A program made the position numbers and the translations under genes. The notes below the pieces were generated by a model. It was not told where the DNA came from. It saw only the letters and a list, made by a program, of their open reading frames with translations, and ran no database searches. Shown here in pieces: positions 1 through 9,689 of a DNA stretch of 64,000 bases (its first letter is position 1; the number at the start of each line of letters is the position of its first letter). The stretch covers positions 496,001 through 560,000 of the forward strand of contig NZ_LR215031.1 in the NCBI RefSeq assembly GCF_900660635.1, in the 5' to 3' direction. This DNA is from Mycoplasmopsis gallopavonis. Its GTDB lineage: Bacteria > Bacillota_I > Bacilli_A > Mycoplasmatales > Metamycoplasmataceae.

Positions 1-1063
1 TAACACAACAGTTTATTTTGAAAGCTTTACAAGAGAAGGAATAAGAAAAAACGGTTTTTCAAAAGACGGAAAACACAATGAAGATCAAGTAGTCATAGCA
101 ATGGCTGTAGATGAAAACGGAATACCAATACACTATAAAGTGTTCCCAGGTAACACGGCTGATGGTAAAACAATGTTATCCTTCGTTTTAGAACTTCAAT
201 CAATCTATAAAATAAAGGATATTATAATAGTTGCAGATCGTGGAATAAATAACAATGCAAACTTACGTTTCCTAGAACAAAAAGGAATTAAATATATATT
301 CCAAAAAAGATTAGATACATTAAGTATTGGGATGAAAAAATTCATTCTTGAGGACAAACATTATGTTTTTAGAGATGAAATGTTTTGGAAAGAACAAATT
401 GTTGAATCTGTTTGAAACAAAAATAGATTTAATGGTAAATACAGAAAATGATGTGTGTTTTTCAGTCCTGGGAAAAAGACTTTAGATAAATTAAAAAGAA
501 ATAATTTTATTGATAAATTGAATAAGAAAACTGTAAATGGAGAACTCCCACTTAGTTCTTTAGTTCCAGAATATAAAAAGAAATACATGGACATTGATGG
601 CAAAACAGTGGGTAAATTAAATTGAGAGAAAATTAAGAAAAAAGAATCTGAAGATGGTTTTTACATTATTGAAACCAATATTTTAGATTTAACACCAGAA
701 AAAGCTAATGAAATTTACAGAAAACAATGAAAAGTAGAAGAAAATTTCAGAACATTAAAATCTTCTTTACAAGTTAGACCTGTTTTTGTTCATAATGAAC
801 AGCATATACTTGCACATCTTTTATTATGTTTCATTGCTCTTGTTGTTTTAAAATACTGTCTTTATAAATTAAAGAAATATTATGAAATCAATGGAGAAAT
901 ACAAAAAGTGACGTTAGATTTATTTGTGGATTCATTAAGAATAATGACTATAACAAAAAAAGAAGTAAATGGAAAAGTGGTACAAGAAATAATTAATGAT
1001 TTGGATGAAAACCACAAAGAAAATATAAAAATTTATAAAGATTTTATCGCATGTATGAGTTAA
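1..1063 (+). CDS. IS1634-family transposase, 5' end outside window
   Basis: This is the C-terminal part (about 354 residues) of a DDE transposase of the IS1634 group of the IS4 superfamily. The frame is open through the left edge. The visible stretch begins with an NTTVYFES motif just after where the first catalytic Asp should be. A second Asp lies in VADRGINNN near base 225-250, and the catalytic Glu in WKVEENFRTLKSSL near base 730. Four in-frame TGA codons (413, 449, 623, 728) fall at Trp positions. A terminator hairpin follows. Family membership is recognised from these motifs; the exact element name and its left end cannot be given. Confidence 0.9.
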
Positions 1064-1087
1064 TTCTATGTGTGTAATTTTAAATGT

Positions 1088-1129
1088 AAAAAAACGAATA
1101 CACCTTATTTATAGATGTATTCGTTTTTT
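1088..1129 (+). terminator. Hairpin after IS1634 transposase
   Basis: Two arms of about 14 nt (AAAAAACGAATACA and TGTATTCGTTTTTT) enclose a loop of about 13 nt and end in a T-run. It sits 25 bases after the transposase stop. Confidence 0.8.
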
Positions 1130-1130
1130 A

Positions 1131-1297
1131 TAGCGTCTCAACTTGGAAACTCAGGAGCTACTCTTGAAGATGCAGCTTTAGCTGAAAAACGTGTAAGCAC
1201 ATTAATGGGTGATGATGTTGTTGCAAGAAGAAATTGAATTAATTCTAATGTCGACTTTTCAGTTGAAGATGATTTTATTGTTAATATGAAAAAATAA
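1131..1297 (+). pseudogene. parE: C-terminal fragment of topoisomerase IV subunit B (ParE)
   Basis: The last ~55 codons of a type II topoisomerase B subunit remain: LGNSGATLEDAALAEKRV, then STLMGDDVVARRNWINSNV and a short acidic tail ending at TAA. The RR-x-WI-x-x-NV ending is the usual ParE form; GyrB normally has RRxFIxxNA. There is no start codon or catalytic part here: the coding sequence abuts the IS1634 element. Either the IS cut parE, or this is the duplicated 3' end left by a long IS1634 target duplication with the whole gene upstream of the window. The sequence alone does not decide. Confidence 0.75.
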
Positions 1298-1298
1298 T

Positions 1299-1324
1299 AA
1301 AAGATAGCTTATCGCTATCTTTTT
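1299..1324. terminator. Bidirectional terminator between parE end and rsmI
   Basis: AAAAGATAGC and GCTATCTTTT pair around a 5-nt loop. A-run and T-run on the two sides let it serve both the rightward parE and the leftward rsmI transcript; it overlaps the rsmI stop codon. Confidence 0.8.
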
Positions 1325-2030
1325 AACTATTTTTGGCGTATTTTGAAACTTTTACTCGTTTAACTTTTGGTAAATTTAACACCAAAGTGAATTCACCTTT
1401 CACGCTAACTTCCTGAAGTTGTTCCAGAATTTCTTTGGGAGTACCAAAAAATCAAGTTTCATGCATCTTAGTTAGTTCTTTAGCTAAACAAATTTGAACT
1501 TGATCTTGAAAAAAGGTTTCAAGATCTTGGAGTGAATTAATCAATTTATGAGGAGAAACATAGTAAACATAAGTTCCAACTTGTAAATTTTCAAATGAAT
1601 TTAAACGTTGTTGACTTTTATCTTTCATGAACCCCATAAAAGTAAAAGTAGTATTAAAGCTAGAACCAACAAAAGCTGTCACTGCCGCATTAACACCAGG
1701 GATAATTTCGATCTCATATCCTGCTAAGCGAGCTTGTTTAATAATTTCAAAACCAGGATCGCTCATTACCGGCATTCCTGCATCGGATACAACTGCTAAG
1801 TTTTCTCCTTGCTCCAAAATTTTTAAAAGACCCTTAGCAGAATTTTTCTCAGTAAAGTTATTATAAGTTAATAATTTTTTATCCTGAATTTCATATAAAC
1901 CAAGTAATTTACGAGTTACTCTTGTATCTTCGCAAGCAATATAATTTACTTCTTTTAAAATTCTTAAAGCTCTCAGAGTAATATCTTCAAGGTTTCCAAT
2001 TGGAGTCCCTACAACATACAATTTATTCAT
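1323..2030 (-). CDS. rsmI: 16S rRNA (cytidine-2'-O-)-methyltransferase RsmI
   Basis: 235 residues. RsmI transfers a methyl group from SAM to the 2'-O of C1402 of 16S rRNA in the decoding centre. The N-terminus holds VVGTPIGNLEDIT, followed by the SDAGMPVMSDPG motif that binds SAM in this tetrapyrrole-methylase fold. One TGA Trp lies at 1452. The start is the ATG at 2030, which overlaps the end of holB by 8 bases, so the two are translationally coupled. It is the last gene of the dnaX-ybaB-recR-tmk-holB-rsmI run; the holB/rsmI neighbourhood is common in Firmicutes. Confidence 0.95.
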
Positions 2031-2970
2031 AATACTCCATTAATTTAATTAGTAAAGTTTCTTTTTGTAAATTAAAGTTAGCATTTTGAGCAAGACTAGA
2101 CTCAAAATGATTTAAATCAGCTAAAAAATTGATTAAATTTGGGAAATGTTCATTAAGTTTTTCACTAATTTGAATTATACGACTTACATACTTATTTTTT
2201 AGAGTTGCGTTTTTTAACTTAAAATGTCCTTCAATAATAAGTTTAATTGCACTTATTAAAAAATCTTTGTTTTGAGGATTTTCTTTAACTAAATGTTCTG
2301 TTAAAAAAGCATATAAAAATGTTTTGTTGCGTTTAATTGATTCAACAAAAGCAATTGATAAATTATTGAACAAATCAATATATTCATCTTTGCTATATTC
2401 TTTAGCCGTGAAAAGTTCTCCAGCTAAATAGCAAGCAATCTCTGCAAATGGTTCTAAAATTCCGTTTCTAATGAAATTAGCATATAAATTACGTGGGCTT
2501 TCAGGTGTGATTGGAATTTTTTGTGCACGAGAAGTAATAGTTGGTAAAACTTGATTAAAATGATTTGTTGTTAAAACAATTTGAACATTATTAGTTGGTT
2601 CTTCAATTGTTTTTAAAATTGCATTTAAAGCTATGTTTGAAGCGTTTTCAATGTTTTTAATCACAATAATTTTTTGTGAATTAGCATCAAGATTATTTGA
2701 TGTAAAGTAAATCTTACTAAGAATATTTTCAAGATTTTCTTTGAAAATATCATCTTTAGAACCATCTAAAAAAGAAATATTGCTTGGTAGATTATTATTT
2801 CTTAAATCTTGATAGCTAATTTCAAGATTCGTTTGATTAATAAGTGAAATAAAATTAGCTAAATCTAGATCGATTTGATATTTTGATTGTGCAATTAAAA
2901 GATATAAATGGTTTAACTTATTTGTTTCTCGTGCTTGTTTGATTGCTTTTTCAATTTTGAGATTAAGCAT
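2023..2970 (-). CDS. holB: DNA polymerase III delta' subunit
   Basis: 315 residues. Delta' is a clamp-loader component that works with the DnaX subunits to load the DnaN clamp. The conserved core reads KIIVIKNIENASNIALNAILK followed by TIEEP and then TSRAQKIP, the SRC-like motif. No Walker A motif is present, as expected for delta', which does not hydrolyse ATP. The ATG at 2970 overlaps the tmk stop by 8 bases. Its location in one operon with dnaX fits its role; the remaining subunit (delta) is not in this window. Confidence 0.88.
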   Translation of the reverse strand: MLNLKIEKAIKQARETNKLNHLYLLIAQSKYQIDLDLANFISLINQTNLEISYQDLRNNNLPSNISFLDGSKDDIFKENLENILSKIYFTSNNLDANSQKIIVIKNIENASNIALNAILKTIEEPTNNVQIVLTTNHFNQVLPTITSRAQKIPITPESPRNLYANFIRNGILEPFAEIACYLAGELFTAKEYSKDEYIDLFNNLSIAFVESIKRNKTFLYAFLTEHLVKENPQNKDFLISAIKLIIEGHFKLKNATLKNKYVSRIIQISEKLNEHFPNLINFLADLNHFESSLAQNANFNLQKETLLIKLMEYYE

Positions 2971-3613
2971 GTTTTTGTCAGTAGTCCTTAAATTTAGAGT
3001 TCTCTAAGAGAGCTTTTCAAACATTTTGAAAAACTTGTTCTGCACTTTGTGTTGCATCAATAACAATAAATCTTTGCGGATCTTCATTAATCAAATATTT
3101 ATATCCTTGATATACATCATCATGAAATTTAAATGCTTCATTTTCGAGACGATCAACCACAAGACGATTTGCTTCTCGTCTTTGTCTTGATTGCTCAGGA
3201 TTAATATCAAAGAAAATAGTAATATCTGGCATTGTACCATCAATCACTAATTCAGTCATTTGTTTTGTGTATTCATATCCTAATTTACGTGCAAAACCTT
3301 GATAAGCATAAAAACTATCAACATAACGATCACAAAGTACAATTTCTCCACGTTCAATAGCAGGTCAAATCACTTTTTCAAGATGCATTCTCCGACTCGC
3401 TGAGTAAAGAAGAGCCTCTGAAACATGCGAAATTTTTGTTTCTGGATCTAAAATAATTGATCTAAGTTTTTCTGCTTCTGGAACATTTTTTCCACCAGGT
3501 TCTCTTGTAAGTATAAATTTGACATGTGGATATTCATGACTTAATTTATGAACTAATTTATTTAAAATTGTGGTTTTACCAGAACCATCTAAACCTTCAA
3601 AAGATATGAACAT
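2963..3613 (-). CDS. tmk: Thymidylate kinase
   Basis: 216 residues. It phosphorylates dTMP to dTDP with ATP, an essential step for dTTP supply. The P-loop is near the N-terminus (FEGLDGSGKTT, residues 4-14), followed by TREPGG, then CDRYVDS with the catalytic DRY and a lid rich in Arg (QSRQRREANR). Trp codons written TGA occur at 3365, 3017 and 2978. The ATG at 3613 follows recR by 14 bases with a GGAG site. The C-terminus overlaps holB. Confidence 0.95.
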
Positions 3614-3627
3614 AATTAAACTCTCCT

Positions 3628-4212
3628 TTATTTACTTCTGTTAACTAATGATAATTTCAAAGTAATATCATCAATATAATCAACAGAAGAACCAATTGGT
3701 AGACCAATTGCTAATTGACTAACTTTGATATTATGATCTTGCAATTTCTTTTTCAAAATGTTATTAGTAATTTCACCATGAATATTTGGTGAAATACCTA
3801 AAATAACTTCCTCAAAATTTTTTGCATAATTGATTAAATTTGTAATTTGTATTTGAGCTTTTTGAATATCTTGTTCATTTTTAATTAAATCTTTAAAAAC
3901 AAAATATTTTCCATAATAAAATTTTGCTTTTTCAATTTTTTCAATAATTGCTACATTTTCAACTACAAGCAAAATATTATCTCGATCATTTTCAGAACAA
4001 ATTGGACAAGCACCTTGATCAATAGCATTTCCACAAGTTGGACAAAAAGTAATTTTATCTTTAACTTTCCGGATACTACTTGCTAACGAAAACACTTCTT
4101 CCTCAGAACTATTTAAAATTCAAAAAACAATTTTTTCGGCTTGTTTTCTGCTAATTCCTGGTACTTTTCGTGCCTTTTCAATAAATTCTTCAATTGTTTT
4201 TGAATTAAACAT
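3628..4212 (-). CDS. recR: Recombination mediator RecR
   Basis: 194 residues, close to the usual ~198. RecR acts with RecO and RecF to load RecA on gapped DNA. The N-terminal helix-hairpin-helix (KARKVPGISRKQAEKIVFWIL) is followed by a four-Cys zinc finger (CPTCGNAIDQGACPIC, about residues 57-72) and a Toprim domain (LLVVENVAIIEKIEKA). The start is the ATG at 4212; reading through the TGA Trp near 4113 is needed to include the HhH. Stop of ybaB and start of recR overlap as TAATG, the classical ybaB-recR pair. Confidence 0.95.
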
Positions 4213-4499
4213 TAAAATCCAAATCCACTTGGCATTTGTGGTGTCATTTCTGCTTGTTTGTCCTTAACTTGTTCAAAAGCTTCATTAAGGGCAATTACCA
4301 TTAAATCTTCTAAAAGTTCTTTATCTTCCGGATCAACTAAAACTTCATCAATTTCAATTGATTTTACTGACATATCTCCTTTAACTACTACTTTAATTCC
4401 TTGTTTTTCAACAACAAATTCTTGAGCCTCTAAAGCTTTTTGTTTATCTAACATTTCTTTTTGCATTTGTTGTAATTTTTTAAGCATTGCTGGATTCAT
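4212..4499 (-). CDS. ybaB: YbaB/EbfC family nucleoid-associated protein
   Basis: 95 residues, about the usual family size. It is a small dimeric DNA-binding protein. The sequence starts MNPAMLKKLQQMQKEMLDKQ, continues with a VEKQGIKVVVKGDMSVKSIEID strand-rich core, and ends in PQMPSGFGF, all typical. It lies between dnaX and recR, the standard arrangement in Firmicutes. A GAAAGAAGG-like site precedes the ATG at 4499. Confidence 0.93.
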   Translation of the reverse strand: MNPAMLKKLQQMQKEMLDKQKALEAQEFVVEKQGIKVVVKGDMSVKSIEIDEVLVDPEDKELLEDLMVIALNEAFEQVKDKQAEMTPQMPSGFGF

Positions 4500-4526
4500 A
4501 AATACCTTCTTTCTTATTTAAAATTT

Positions 4527-6635
4527 TTATTCAATTGTAATATTTGTACCAAAAATATTATAAATTTCATCGTCATCATTATTTAATTCCTCAATTTTAG
4601 TAGGAATTTCAAAATGATCTAATTGCGAATTTAATTCGTTATTAGATCTTCATTTAATTAAATGGTTACGCACTTCTTCTTTTTGTTCTGGTGTTAGAAG
4701 AATTAAATGCATATAAGTTCCAAAAACATGAGAGAAGAAACCTTGTAATTTTGGATCTAATTTGTGTTTGTTTAATTTTTTAATTGTCTCTGAACTTGCA
4801 ACAATCATAATGTAAGTTGTGTTAATTGCTCATAATTCACACTTTTCAAAAAGCTTAGCTACTTCTTGATAATTATTTTTCGAAAGTTTTGCTCTTCTTA
4901 AAGCAAAACTAAGTTCGTCTAAATAAATTTTACTCTTACGTCAACTTTCACTATTAATCATTATTTTTCCAAAAAGTTTAGCAAGTTCTTCCGAAGATTT
5001 TTCATCTTTATTTTTTGATGATTTTCTATTTTGTTCTGATAAATTATAGTTTGATATTTTTTGTTCTTCGAGATTTTCTTGATTAGCAACTTGATCACTT
5101 AATTTTGTTTGACCTGTTTCTTGATTATCAATTTCCTGATTATAATCTGAAAAATCGCTCACCGCTAATTCAATTTCTTGTGTCATTTGTTGATAATTAG
5201 CAAAATTGTCTTCTTCATTTAAAATTGCACTGGTTGAATTGATTTGAATTGAATTTTCTGGATTGAATTCTTGTGCTTTTTGATTGATAGTCACTTTATT
5301 TAAAAATAAATTGGGGTTTGAAATTGAATCAATTTCAGTAGTAATTGTTTTTAATTCTTTTTTTCTAAAATCAGAATCAAGATCTAAGGGTACTTCTATT
5401 GTTTTAGTTTGTCTCTGACTAGAATTGAATTCATTTGTGTTAGCTACCGAAATTTCAACATTTTGATGATTTGTTTTTGGTTGTGAAAGTTTTACTTTTG
5501 GAGTACTAGTTTCTTTTTGCGGTTTTTCAATGACAACTTCTTTATTAATTAATATTTCATTTTCTTTTTCAAAAATTCGTAATGCTTTGATTAAACCTAA
5601 TTCAATTATTTCAAACGGAAATTCGCTTCGATTCAAATTAATTGCAATTTGATAAAGTGCATCAGATAAAATTAAAGCATCTTTCAAATTAGTCATTTTG
5701 ACTAATTTGACTTGTTCTTTTGTTAAAAATTCAAGTAAATTTGGATCTTGAGTTTTATAAGCAATAATTCATTCTTTATTAATTCTAATTAAACTTAAAA
5801 TTAATTGTAAAGGATCAATTCCGTCATTTTGAAGCTCTTGTAGTTTCGAAATTAATTCATAAGCATTTTTAAGAACTATATTGTTAATAATTAAAATTGA
5901 TTCATTTGTATCAATTACACCAAAATTAGAACGAATTGTTTCATTTAAGATTTTTCCATTTCCAAAAAGGCTCGCTTGATCAGCAACTGAAAGAGCATCT
6001 CTCATTCCACCCGAAGAAAGGCTCGCAATACTTTTAAGAGCATTTAATTCATAATCAATTTTCTCTTGTTCTAAAATTCAAGCAAGATGTTTGACAATAT
6101 TATTTTCTGTCATTCTTCGGAAATTAAATCTTTGTACTCTTGACAAAATTGTTACTGGAATTTTATGAGCATCTGTTGTAGCTAAAATGAAAACAGCATG
6201 TTTCGGTGGTTCTTCTAATGTTTTTAAAAGTGCATTAAAGGCATTTTTAGTTAACATATGAACTTCATCAATAATATAAACTTTATAACGTGAATAAAGT
6301 GGAGATTGTTCCACTTTTTCTTTTAAATCTCTAATTTCATCAACACCATTATTTGAAGCAGCATCCATTTCGATTACATCAACTGATGTATTTAAATTTT
6401 CTAAGCATTTTTCACAAGCTTTAGTGACATCTTCTTGATGCATGCAATTAATTACATTAGCAAAAATTTTAGCAATCGAAGTTTTTCCTGTCCCTTTTGG
6501 ACCACTAAATAAATATGCATGAGAGATTTTGCGAGAACGCACAATATTTTCAAGAGTTTGAACGACATGATCTTGACCCACAACTTGATCAAAAGTAATT
6601 GGACGATATTTACGATAAAGTGCTTTATAACTCAT
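4527..6635 (-). CDS. dnaX: DNA polymerase III gamma/tau subunit
   Basis: 702 residues, the ATPase motor of the clamp loader. N-terminus: MSYKALYRKYRPITFDQVVG, Walker A GPKGTGKTS (about 44-52), a zinc-binding Cys cluster (NCMHQEDVTKACEKC), Walker B VYIIDEVHML, sensor 1 ILATTDAHKIPVTI and the arginine-finger motif LSRVQRF. The C-terminal half from about residue 300 is low-complexity and acidic, as in tau linkers. TGA Trp codons at 6078, 5769 and 4941 are read through; the frame is open to TAA at 4527. It is the first gene of the operon; the start has AAGGAG 8 bases upstream. Confidence 0.95.
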
Positions 6636-6666
6636 AACTAACTCCTTATTTACTAAATGTTTTATT

Positions 6667-6672
6667 ATTATA
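6667..6672 (-). promoter_or_regulatory. -10 box for the dnaX operon
   Basis: On the minus strand TATAAT lies about 32 bases before the dnaX ATG, in the only upstream non-coding space. The -35 region is not clear. Confidence 0.5.
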
Positions 6673-6809
6673 TTTTAATTATTAGAGATATTAATAAAAA
6701 TAGTCTAATACTTGTCTTTGTTGAAAGTTGTTTTATCAGTACTTTTCAAATCACATTCTAATCAAAATTAAAATAATCTTTAAAAAATATTAAAAAAATG
6801 ATATTTTAA

Positions 6810-6815
6810 TAAAAT
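6810..6815 (+). promoter_or_regulatory. -10-like hexamer 6 nt before ecfA1 ATG
   Basis: TAAAAT ends 6 nt before the ATG at 6822, and there is no ribosome binding site. Transcription would start at or beside the ATG, giving a leaderless mRNA. Confidence 0.45.
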
Positions 6816-6821
6816 TTAAAT

Positions 6822-7622
6822 ATGATTAAAGTTAATAATATTTCATTCAAATATCGTTTAGATGAAAATAAATATGCACTCAAAAATGTTTCATTTGAAA
6901 TTAAAAAAGGTGAATATGTTGCTATATTAGGACATAACGGGAGCGGAAAAAGTACTTTATCAAAAGTCTTGGTCGCTCTTTTAAAACCACAAGAAGGACA
7001 CCTTTCAATTGATGGGATTACTTATAGTAAAAAAACTCTTAAAGAAGTTAGAAACAAAATTGGAATTATCTTTCAAAATCCCGATAATCAATTTATTGGT
7101 TCAAGCGTTGAAGATGATATTGCTTTTGGACTTGAAAACAAACTTTATGACCCAAAAACTATGCGTCAGAGAGTAATTGAATTCGCAAAGCGTGTTGATA
7201 TGCTTGACTATTTAGAAAGAGAACCTCAAAGTCTTTCTGGTGGACAAAAACAAAGAGTTGCTATTGCTAGTGTTCTTGCACTTGATCCTAGTGTTATTAT
7301 TTTTGACGAAGTAACATCAATGCTCGATCCGAAAGGGAAAGATGAAGTTCTCAAAATTATTAAAGAAATTAAAGAAAATAAAGAAAAAACTTTAATTTCA
7401 ATTACTCACAATATGGATGAAGCAATTCTTGCTGATCGCTGCTTAGTTTTTGCCAAAGGTGAATTAATTGCACAAGGATCGCCTAAGGATATTCTTAATA
7501 ACAAAGAAATTATTGAGGTTGCTAAAATTGATTCTCCATTTATTTATAAATTAAGTAGTCTTGTTGACGGAATTGAACCAACATATGATAGAGAGGAATT
7601 GATACAAAAATTATGCAAATAA
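6822..7622 (+). CDS. ecfA1: ECF transporter ATPase EcfA1
   Basis: 266 residues. One of two ATPases of the energy-coupling module that drives several vitamin or metal S-components across the membrane. Walker [10 protein letters not shown] (about 37-45), Q-loop [10 protein letters not shown], signature SLSGGQKQR, Walker [14 protein letters not shown], His switch ITHNM. Complete without internal TGA. No Shine-Dalgarno is visible; see the hexamer at 6810. It overlaps ecfA2 by 10 bases. Confidence 0.95.
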   Translation: MIKVNNISFKYRLDENKYALKNVSFEIKKGEYVAILGHNGSGKSTLSKVLVALLKPQEGHLSIDGITYSKKTLKEVRNKIGIIFQNPDNQFIGSSVEDDIAFGLENKLYDPKTMRQRVIEFAKRVDMLDYLEREPQSLSGGQKQRVAIASVLALDPSVIIFDEVTSMLDPKGKDEVLKIIKEIKENKEKTLISITHNMDEAILADRCLVFAKGELIAQGSPKDILNNKEIIEVAKIDSPFIYKLSSLVDGIEPTYDREELIQKLCK

Positions 7623-8533
7623 AAATTCAAAATATTGGTCATACATTCAATCCTAAATCTCCTTGAGAATTTACTGCTCTTGAAAAAATTAATCTTGAAA
7701 TCAAGCAAGGTGAATATGTTGGTATAATCGGGTCTACTGGAAGTGGAAAAACAACATTAATTGAGCATCTAAACGGAATATTAAAACCAACTGAAGGTGA
7801 AATTGAATGATATTTTTATGATGAAAAGAAGAATAAAAAAACAAATCAAATTGAACAAGAGTTAACTAAATTAACTGTCAAAAGTTCGCAAAAGAAAATT
7901 AAAAAAGTTAAGCAAATTCGTAAAAAAATTGGAATCGCATTTCAATTTGCAGAGTATCAACTTTTCAAAGCAACAATTAAGGAAGATATCGCTTTTGGTC
8001 CAATTGCTTACGGAATGAGTAAGGAAGAAGCTTACAAAAAAGCCGAAGAAGTTTTAGAACTTGTTGGTCTAGGTAAAGAATATCTTGAAAGAAGTCCGTT
8101 CGAACTTTCTGGTGGACAAAAAAGAAGAGTTGCTTTAGCTGGACTTCTTGCTATGAATCCGGATGTGCTTGTTGTTGATGAACCAACTGCCGGACTAGAT
8201 CCTCAGGGTGTGATTGATATCTTAGATATACTCACCAACTTAAATAAACAAGGAAAAACAATAATCAATGTAACACACGATCTTGATAATATTTTAGAAC
8301 GTGCTAAAAGAATTTTGTTGCTTAAAAAAGGTGAATTAATTATGGATGGCGATCCATATCAAGTTCTAAATAATGTTGAATTATTAATTGAGAACAACTT
8401 GCAACCACCAAAAATCTTAGAATTTGTTCATCAACTTAGAAAACTAGGTTTTGAAATTGGTGAAATTCATTCACTCGAAGAATTAGCAAGAGAAATTAAT
8501 AGAATTCGAAACGAAAGGAGACAGAATGAATAG
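7613..8533 (+). CDS. ecfA2: ECF transporter ATPase EcfA2
   Basis: 306 residues. Second ATPase of the ECF module. Walker [10 protein letters not shown], a Q-loop [10 protein letters not shown] characteristic of EcfA2, signature ELSGGQKRR, Walker [14 protein letters not shown], and THDLD. An insertion of about 35 Lys-rich residues ([20 protein letters not shown]) separates Walker A and the Q-loop. TGA Trp codons near 7664 and 7808 must be read to obtain the full length. The ATG at 7613 lies inside ecfA1; the 3' end overlaps ecfT by 8 bases. Confidence 0.95.
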
Positions 8534-9590
8534 CGTTTTTGGTCGTTATATTCCTGGTAAAGGTTTTATCTATAATCTTGATCCTAGATTAAAACTTTTA
8601 ATTACCATAGCTTACATTGTTCTTGTTTTCTTCGTTGGATCATTTTTTGAAATTTTGATCTTGCTACTTCCATTAATGGTTGTCCACATTTTAATCACAA
8701 AGCGTCCACGCACAACTTTTCGAATGATGAAAGTTCCATTCATCATTACCTTAGTAATTTTTGTTGTTAATATTTATACAATCGATTTTGCACAAGTTTT
8801 AAAAGTCAATTACTTTCCAAATGTTTTTGTAAAGTTATTTGCTACTTCTAAAACAATTCAATATGAAGTTCCTAAAGCAGCATCCGAACTAGAAAGTTTT
8901 TATGCCAATCAAACTGATATTTTAAATATTTATAAAAAACTTGGTTTAGATTATGCAAGTTACTATAATTCAATTTCTAATAATGTTGTTGAATGAAAAA
9001 ATTATTACGGAATTTCGCTTGTTGCAGTCAACCGTGCTCTTGCTTTGTTTTTTAGAATTTATATCATGATTTTGGTTATGTCAGTTTTAACCAATTCAAC
9101 ACGTCCGATTCTTCTAACAAAATCTATCGAAGATGTTCTTTGACCATTTAAATTACTACGCTTTCCCGTTCATATTGTCGCAATGATCATCTCAATTGCA
9201 CTAAGATTTATTCCCACACTTTTAGATGAATCTACAAGAATTATGAAAGCTCAATCTTCAAGAGGTGTTGACTTTAAAAACGGTAAAATTAAGGATAAAA
9301 TTGTTGCTTTTACAACTTTAATCATCCCTTTATTTGTTTCTAGTTTCGCAAAAGCCGAAGATCTTTCTAACTCAATGGAAACTCGTGGTTATGATCCATA
9401 TGAAAAAAGAACTAAATATCGTCAATTAAAGCTTAGATGACAAGATTTTGCTATTGCACTGATTGTTATTGCTATAATTGTTTTAGTTTCATTTAGTAGC
9501 TATTTATGAAGACATTTCGATAACATTGATCAATGATTTAATTTAACAAACCAAGTAAAAGTTGTCTTAAAAGGTTTCTTAATTGTTTAA
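8526..9590 (+). CDS. ecfT: ECF transporter transmembrane subunit EcfT
   Basis: 354 residues, longer than usual because of an insertion of about 80 residues (YFPNVFVKLFATSKTIQYEV and on) between early membrane helices. EcfT anchors the two ATPases and binds exchangeable S-components. Conserved features: GRYIPG, LDPRLKLLITIAYIV, and near the end the coupling motif AQSSRGVDFK with Ala-Arg-Gly positions, then SMETRGYDP. AGGAG precedes the ATG at 8526. No S-component is encoded nearby, so this is the shared (group II) type of ECF system. Confidence 0.93.
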
Positions 9591-9595
9591 TATTC

Positions 9596-9620
9596 AAAAA
9601 GCTAGAAAATCTAGCTTTTT
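9596..9620 (+). terminator. Terminator of the ecf operon
   Basis: AAAAAGCTAG and CTAGCTTTTT pair around AAAAT, six bases after the ecfT stop. Confidence 0.9.
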
Positions 9621-9655
9621 GAATTTGCAAAATTTTAAAAAAGTCTAATTAAATT

Positions 9656-9661
9656 TATAAT
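9656..9661 (+). promoter_or_regulatory. -10 box for hsdS
   Basis: TATAAT 28 bases before the probable hsdS start; GAGG lies between them. Confidence 0.5.
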
Positions 9662-9689
9662 TATTAAGATTAAATGAAAGAGGAAAAAA

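Larger units (their letters stand above)
1..1130 (+). mobile_element. IS1634-type insertion sequence, right part
   Basis: The element holds the transposase and a terminator-like hairpin at 1088-1129. Its right boundary is placed near 1130 because ParE-like coding begins there; I could not define the inverted repeat, since the left end lies outside. IS1634-type elements are known for long, variable target duplications, so the ParE fragment next to it may be one arm of such a duplication. Confidence 0.7.

Noticed and set aside
361-603. Minus-strand open frame opposite the IS1634 transposase; similar frames opposite rsmI, rplS, plsY, ftsH and the giant permease.
   Set aside because: They lie inside well-supported genes on the other strand, have no ribosome binding site and no recognisable protein features.
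3017-9590. Many genes look broken into short pieces when TGA is read as stop.
   Set aside because: All TGA codons fall in frame at Trp positions of conserved proteins, with the frame unchanged across them. This is the mollicute code, not gene decay.
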